Below, piece by piece: positions 60,025-64,000 of a stretch of DNA of 64,000 nt; position 1 is the stretch's first letter, and each line of letters starts with the position of its first letter. This DNA comes from JADGQN01 sp035315185. Its GTDB lineage: Bacteria; Desulfobacterota; Syntrophorhabdia; Syntrophorhabdales; WCHB1-27. A program made the translations under genes and the position numbers. Location of the stretch: the NCBI GenBank assembly GCA_035315185.1, contig DATFYE010000200.1, positions 1 through 64,000 of the forward strand, read 5' to 3'. The notes beneath the pieces were generated by a model. That model made no database searches. It saw nothing but the letters and a program-made list of their open reading frames with translations, and was not told the DNA's origin.

Positions 60025-60897
60025 ATGTCATTCCTGGAGCGTTTGCAAAAAGAAAAATTCGTGGTCACATCAGAGGTTCAGGTCTCAGTTGAAACTGACA
60101 CGAACAGCATGATCGAGGCCCTCAACAGAATAAAGGGAAGGGTCGACGGACTGATCGTCTCCGAAGTAGAAATTGAGGGCGTGGTCTGCGATTCTGTTAA
60201 TGTCTGCAGCACGCTCAGACAGAGTGGTTACGATCCCTTGCTCGAGACCACTACCCGAGAAAAGAACAGGATCGAGCTCCAGAATCAGCTTATCAAAGCA
60301 TCTGACGCAGGCATCGACAACTTGCTCACCTTTACCCGGGATTACCGGTTGACCGGGGACGGGCTGAACGAGATGATGTTTTTTCATGTAGACTCGGCAA
60401 AGCTCTTCTCGGTTCTGGAATCCTTGAAGGAAGGACATGATGTAAAAGGGAATCAACTTAGCAAGAGCCTCGAATTTGCCGTGGGTGCCGGCATTGACTC
60501 GTCATGGGGCAAAAAGGTACCCGATCTCGAGCTTCGGGAGATGGAACACCTCGTCCAAATGGGGACGAAGTATTTCATCACCACGCCTGTGTTTGACCTG
60601 GATGACTTTTCACAGTTCAGTCAGAGGGTAAAGCCTTTTGGTGTGCCCATTATTGCGGAAGTAATCTTGATCAGGTCAGCCGGTATGGGACATCTCCTCA
60701 ATAAGTACATCCGACCAAGTTTGGTACCGGGAAGCATGATCCAGAGACTTCTCAAAGCCCCTGACAAGGAGAAGGCAAGCGTTGAGATTTTTACAGAGCT
60801 GATAAAGGGTCTCCGCGGCCTGTGCCACGGCATACACATAGTCCCCTTTGGGGCCGAAGACAAGCTTGCCAAGTATCTGGATGCTGTAAAGCTTTAA
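60025..60897 (+). CDS. Divergent MetF-like (methylene-THF reductase family) protein
   Basis: A 290-residue protein with the MetF barrel outline but much divergence from the metF at 53491. The catalytic Glu position seems kept (VVTSEVQVS against AVTGECGPP) while the PP motif is lost. The flavin loop reads LLTFTRDYRLTGDG instead of LLCLSGDHQKFGDH. No metV lies next to it. It is followed by a third hdrC-hdrB-hdrA set. It may reduce methylene-THF with a different electron path or act on another pterin or amine substrate. Confidence 0.8.
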   Translation: MSFLERLQKEKFVVTSEVQVSVETDTNSMIEALNRIKGRVDGLIVSEVEIEGVVCDSVNVCSTLRQSGYDPLLETTTREKNRIELQNQLIKASDAGIDNLLTFTRDYRLTGDGLNEMMFFHVDSAKLFSVLESLKEGHDVKGNQLSKSLEFAVGAGIDSSWGKKVPDLELREMEHLVQMGTKYFITTPVFDLDDFSQFSQRVKPFGVPIIAEVILIRSAGMGHLLNKYIRPSLVPGSMIQRLLKAPDKEKASVEIFTELIKGLRGLCHGIHIVPFGAEDKLAKYLDAVKL

Positions 60898-60911
60898 GAA
60901 GGAGCTTTTTT

Positions 60912-61460
60912 ATGTCACGGATCGGAGGAGACCAGCCATCAGGCACAACTCCTGACTTTTCTGCTTGGGCAGAGCAGAACAAGGTCCAGGACTGCTTCCA
61001 ATGTCAGAAGTGTTCGGCTGGTTGTCCGGTAGTTTTTGCAATGGATTATAAGCCCAATCAGGTCATGCAGATGGTCTCTCTGGGCATGAAGGAGAGGTTG
61101 CTCGCCTGCAAGACGATCTGGGTCTGCGCCTCCTGCTATACATGCAGTACCCGCTGCCCAAACCAGATTAACATTGCAGGGGTCATGGACTGGCTCCGTC
61201 AGACTGCGCTCAGAGAGGGCGTTGTTCCGGCTGAAAAAGAGGTTCCCTTCTTCCACGCTGCTTTCCTGGAATCGATCCGCAGCCACGGCCGTGTTCACGA
61301 ACTCTCCATGCTTGCCCGTTACAAAATGAAGACGCACAGGTACTTTCAGGATATGAAGCTCGGCTGGAAAATGTTCGCGAGGGGTAAACTGAGGATCTTG
61401 CCTTCAAACATCAAAGGAAGGAAAGAGGTTGCCGGGCTTTTCACGAGGCCCGGACCATAA
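60912..61460 (+). CDS. hdrC: Heterodisulfide-reductase-like subunit HdrC, third set
   Basis: A 182-residue protein with CFQCQKCSAGCP (about residues 30-41) and CASCYTCSTRCP (about residues 74-85), both [4Fe-4S] motifs, then a basic tail (KLGWKMFARGKLRILPSNIKG). AAGGAG precedes the ATG at 60912; in-frame codons upstream lie within the metF paralog. Its stop lies inside a 12-bp tandem repeat. Confidence 0.9.
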   Translation: MSRIGGDQPSGTTPDFSAWAEQNKVQDCFQCQKCSAGCPVVFAMDYKPNQVMQMVSLGMKERLLACKTIWVCASCYTCSTRCPNQINIAGVMDWLRQTALREGVVPAEKEVPFFHAAFLESIRSHGRVHELSMLARYKMKTHRYFQDMKLGWKMFARGKLRILPSNIKGRKEVAGLFTRPGP

Positions 61461-61485
61461 ACCGGTCCATAAACCGGACCATAGA
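61450..61485. repeat. Three tandem 12-bp repeats
   Basis: CCGGACCATAAA, CCGGTCCATAAA and CCGGACCATAGA follow one another with one change each in copies two and three. The array covers the last codons and stop of hdrC and the start of the hdrC-hdrB gap, ending two bases before the hdrB ribosome binding site AAAGGAGGAGG. Confidence 0.85.
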
Positions 61486-61498
61486 AAAGGAGGAGGCG

Positions 61499-62344
61499 GT
61501 GAAGGCTTCCTACTATCCGGGCTGCGCTCTCCATGGGACGGCCCTGGAGTACGATGAGTCGACAAGGGCTATCACGAAACTTCTCGACCTCGAGCTGGTG
61601 GAGCTGCCCGACTGGAACTGTTGCGGCGCGAGCTCTGCCCATGTGACGGATGATACTCTTGCGCTCAACCTTGCAAAGCGAAACCTTAAGATTGCCGCGG
61701 CCCAGGGCATGGATCTGATTGTCCCGTGTGCAGCCTGTTACAGTCGTCTCAAAGCAGCGGAAAGAACCATGGCAGAAAATGGAGGAAGAGACGGTACCAG
61801 CGCCCGTGTAATCAGTCCCCTGGAATTCTTCTTCCTTTCAGGTCTGACCGAGAGACTCCAGGGGCTTGTAAAGCACCCACTCACGGGGCTTAGAGTAGTT
61901 TGTTACTACGGCTGCCTGCTCGTCAGGCCTCCGGACGTTACCGGAGCACGGCATCACGAGCACCCGGACGAAATGGACCGACTGATGGCGATCATAGGCG
62001 CCGAGCCCGTCCCCTGGTCTTATAAAACGGATTGCTGCGGGGGAAGTCTCGTGCTCACGAGAACTGATATCGTGACGCGCCTAACAACAAAGCTCTTTGA
62101 GAAGGCCATCGAGGCCGGCGCGGAAGCCATGGTTGTCGCGTGTCCTTTATGCCATTCAAACCTCGATTCCCGCCAGGAGAAGATATTCCGGCAGACCGGT
62201 AACCATCATCCATTACCCATATTCTATTTCACCGAGCTGATCGGCCTGGCTGTGGGCCACAATAATGTAAACACGTGGTTCAGACGCCACTTTGTGGATC
62301 CCAGGAAGCTTCTCGCTGCAAAAGGTCTCGTCTCAGGTAGCTGA
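61499..62344 (+). CDS. hdrB: Heterodisulfide-reductase-like subunit HdrB, third set
   Basis: A 281-residue protein with two complete CCG domains: YYPGCALHG, DWNCCGASSAHV, CAACY and CYYGCLLVRP, DCCGGSLVL, CPLCHSNL. The start is GTG at 61499, supported by AAGGAGGAGG just upstream and by the family N-terminus KASYYPGCALHG. hdrA starts one base after its stop. Confidence 0.9.
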   Translation: MKASYYPGCALHGTALEYDESTRAITKLLDLELVELPDWNCCGASSAHVTDDTLALNLAKRNLKIAAAQGMDLIVPCAACYSRLKAAERTMAENGGRDGTSARVISPLEFFFLSGLTERLQGLVKHPLTGLRVVCYYGCLLVRPPDVTGARHHEHPDEMDRLMAIIGAEPVPWSYKTDCCGGSLVLTRTDIVTRLTTKLFEKAIEAGAEAMVVACPLCHSNLDSRQEKIFRQTGNHHPLPIFYFTELIGLAVGHNNVNTWFRRHFVDPRKLLAAKGLVSGS

Positions 62345-62345
62345 C

Positions 62346-64000
62346 ATGAAAAAGGGCGAGCAGCACCAAAGCGACAACGGCAAGATCGGGGCTGTGCTGG
62401 TGGTAGGCGGCGGCGTGGGAGGCATGCAGGCGTCCTTGGATCTCGCCAACTCAGGCTTCAAGGTGTATCTCGCTGAAGAGGGTACCGCCATCGGTGGCCG
62501 CATGGCTCAGTTGGACAAGACATTTCCCACCAATGATTGCTCCATGTGCATCATCAGCCCCAAGCTGGTCGAAACCGGCCGTCACCTCAACATTGAGCTC
62601 ATGACCGATACGGAAGTGGCCAGGGTGGAAGGGGAGGCGGGCGATTTCACGGTCACGCTCCGCCACAAACCGCGCTACATCGACGTGGCCAAGTGTACAG
62701 GATGCACTGAGTGTGCGCAGGTCTGCCCTGTGGTCATTCCCGGTCGGTTTGACGAGGGCATGGCCCAACAGCGGGCCGCCTACAAGCTTTACCCTCAAGC
62801 CGTGCCCAATGCGTATGCGATTGAGAAGAAGGGGATTGCCCCATGTCGTGATGCCTGTCCGTCAGGCCAGCGCGCCCAGGGCTACATCGCCCTTATTCGC
62901 GAACATAGGTACGATGATGCGCTGCGCGTGATCAAGGAGGACAATCCGTTCCCGGGCATATGCGGCCGCATATGCAACCATCGCTGTGAAAATGCCTGCA
63001 ACAGGGCGTTACTCGATCAGGCACTCGACATCCGCGCCCTGAAACGCTTTGTCACTGACAAGGTCTACGAGAAGCCACGTCAGCCGGTCCAGCCGGTCAC
63101 ACCGACGCAGACGAAACGAGTTGCTATTATCGGAGCTGGGCCTTGCGGCCTGACCGCAGCACAGGATCTGGCGCGGCTCGGGTATCCTGTCACCGTGTTC
63201 GAGTCACTTCCGGTGGCGGGCGGGATGCTGCGCGTCGGTGTCCCTGAATATCGGTTGCCGAAAGAGACCATCGAGCGTGAAGTAGCTGACATTGCGGATC
63301 TGGGGGTGGACCTGCGCCTCAACAGCCCGGTCACAAACCTTGATGATATATTCGGCCAGGGTTTTGACGCAGTGCTTATCGCGGTGGGCGCGCACGAGGG
63401 TATCCGGCTGCCAATCCCCGGGGCAGATCTGGATGGCGTACTTATCAATACCGTATTTCTGCGCGACGTGCGCCTGGGTCACCCGCCGGAACTGGGTGAC
63501 CGGGTCATTGTGATTGGCTCGGGGGACGTTGCCATGGACTGCGCACGCACAGCTGTCCGGCTGGGTAAAGAGGTCAGCGTTCATTACCGCAGGTCCCGCA
63601 GCGAGGCAACGGCTGATCCTCTTGAAATCGAGCACGCCGAGGCTGAAGGCGTGACGTTTCACTATCTCTCAAACCCTGTTGAAATAGTGGCTGACGGAAA
63701 CAACCGTGTGTCCGGAATTCGCCTGGTTCGCATGGAACTGGGTGAGCCTGATGAGAGCGGCCGCCGCCGGCCTATGCCGGTGCCGGGATCAGAACATGTT
63801 GTACCCTGTGATAACGTGATCTTCTCTGTGGGTCAGCGCGCCGGCCTCGGCTTCATTCCTGAAAGTGTGGGCGTTGGTCTCACCCGTGAGGCAACGATTG
63901 CCGTCAATCCGAATACCTTTGCAGCAACACGTGCCGGTGTGTTCGCTGCAGGGGATGTGACAAAGGGAACGGCCTTTGTCATTGAAGCGGTCGATTCAGG
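62346..64000 (+). CDS. hdrA: HdrA with NfnB/GltD-like insert, third set (partial, runs off the window)
   Basis: The first 551 codons of an HdrA. The FAD segment VLVVGGGVGGMQASL is followed by TNDCSMCIISPKL (Cys65, Cys68) and CTGCTECAQVCP. An NfnB/glutamate-synthase-beta-like module then begins (APCRDACPSGQRAQGY, ICGRICNHRCENAC, VAIIGAGPCGLTAAQ, VIVIGSGDVAMDCAR, GVFAAGDVTKG). The arrangement matches the giant fusion at 47827, so a second HdrA copy beyond the window is possible. Cys, not Sec, is used in the DCSxC motif. Confidence 0.92.
   Translation, partial: MKKGEQHQSDNGKIGAVLVVGGGVGGMQASLDLANSGFKVYLAEEGTAIGGRMAQLDKTFPTNDCSMCIISPKLVETGRHLNIELMTDTEVARVEGEAGDFTVTLRHKPRYIDVAKCTGCTECAQVCPVVIPGRFDEGMAQQRAAYKLYPQAVPNAYAIEKKGIAPCRDACPSGQRAQGYIALIREHRYDDALRVIKEDNPFPGICGRICNHRCENACNRALLDQALDIRALKRFVTDKVYEKPRQPVQPVTPTQTKRVAIIGAGPCGLTAAQDLARLGYPVTVFESLPVAGGMLRVGVPEYRLPKETIEREVADIADLGVDLRLNSPVTNLDDIFGQGFDAVLIAVGAHEGIRLPIPGADLDGVLINTVFLRDVRLGHPPELGDRVIVIGSGDVAMDCARTAVRLGKEVSVHYRRSRSEATADPLEIEHAEAEGVTFHYLSNPVEIVADGNNRVSGIRLVRMELGEPDESGRRRPMPVPGSEHVVPCDNVIFSVGQRAGLGFIPESVGVGLTREATIAVNPNTFAATRAGVFAAGDVTKGTAFVIEAVDS

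Overview
This window reads as a Gram-negative, strictly anaerobic, acetogen- or syntroph-like bacterium, most probably of the deltaproteobacterial/Desulfobacterota type (Syntrophorhabdus-like; this is an inference from gene content, not a database match). The Tol-Pal genes indicate an outer membrane. The rest of the content is a bacterial Wood-Ljungdahl (acetyl-CoA) pathway, three heterodisulfide-reductase-like modules and two selenocysteine genes.

Layout. 1-12.0 kb is a translation/transcription block: 3' end of tuf, rpmG, tRNA-Trp, secE, nusG, rplK, rplA, an L10 leader, rplJ, rplL, rpoB, rpoC. It ends at an intrinsic terminator lying inside the convergent cpoB gene. 12-15.5 kb, minus strand: a LysR regulator followed by tolB-pal-cpoB. 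15.8-19.3 kb: glgB, tRNA-Val, tRNA-Asp and a family 2 glycosyltransferase. 19.3-25.8 kb, minus strand: hdrC-hdrB-hdrA-mvhD-mvhG-mvhA, a complete hydrogenase-linked electron-bifurcating complex whose hdrA has an in-frame UGA (selenocysteine). 25.9-29.0 kb, minus strand: an ADP-forming acyl-CoA synthetase/GNAT fusion preceded by a small unknown gene. 29.2-30.7 kb: a sigma-54 activator flanked on both sides by matching candidate binding sites and sigma-54 promoters. 31.3-33.1 kb: fhs. 33.2-34.0 kb: an IclR regulator.

34.3-54.4 kb is one long plus-strand run: acsV (corrinoid activator), cooC, folD, a 71-residue unknown, acsD, cooS, acsB, a cobalamin riboswitch, acsC, acsE, then hdrC, hdrB, a 116-residue winged-helix-like protein, a giant hdrA-NfnB-hdrA fusion, a selenocysteine mvhD, metV and metF. 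Together with fhs it supplies the steps from formate plus tetrahydrofolate to acetyl-CoA. The order hdrCBA-mvhD-metV-metF resembles the Moorella MetFV-HdrABC-MvhD methylene-tetrahydrofolate reductase. No formate dehydrogenase and no pta/ackA are seen. A second ADP-forming acyl-CoA synthetase/GNAT fusion follows (54.7-57.3 kb) and could turn acetyl-CoA into acetate plus ATP.

57.4-64.0 kb holds a PAS histidine kinase divergent from an unusual MerR/BldC-type HTH-receiver protein, then a divergent MetF paralog and a third hdrC-hdrB-hdrA set cut by the window edge. Points most worth a second look are the two UGA-containing genes with hairpins of bacterial SECIS type, the sigma-54 circuit around 29-31 kb, the riboswitch inside the acs operon, the 1469-residue HdrA fusion and the BldC-like direct repeats at 59.35 kb.
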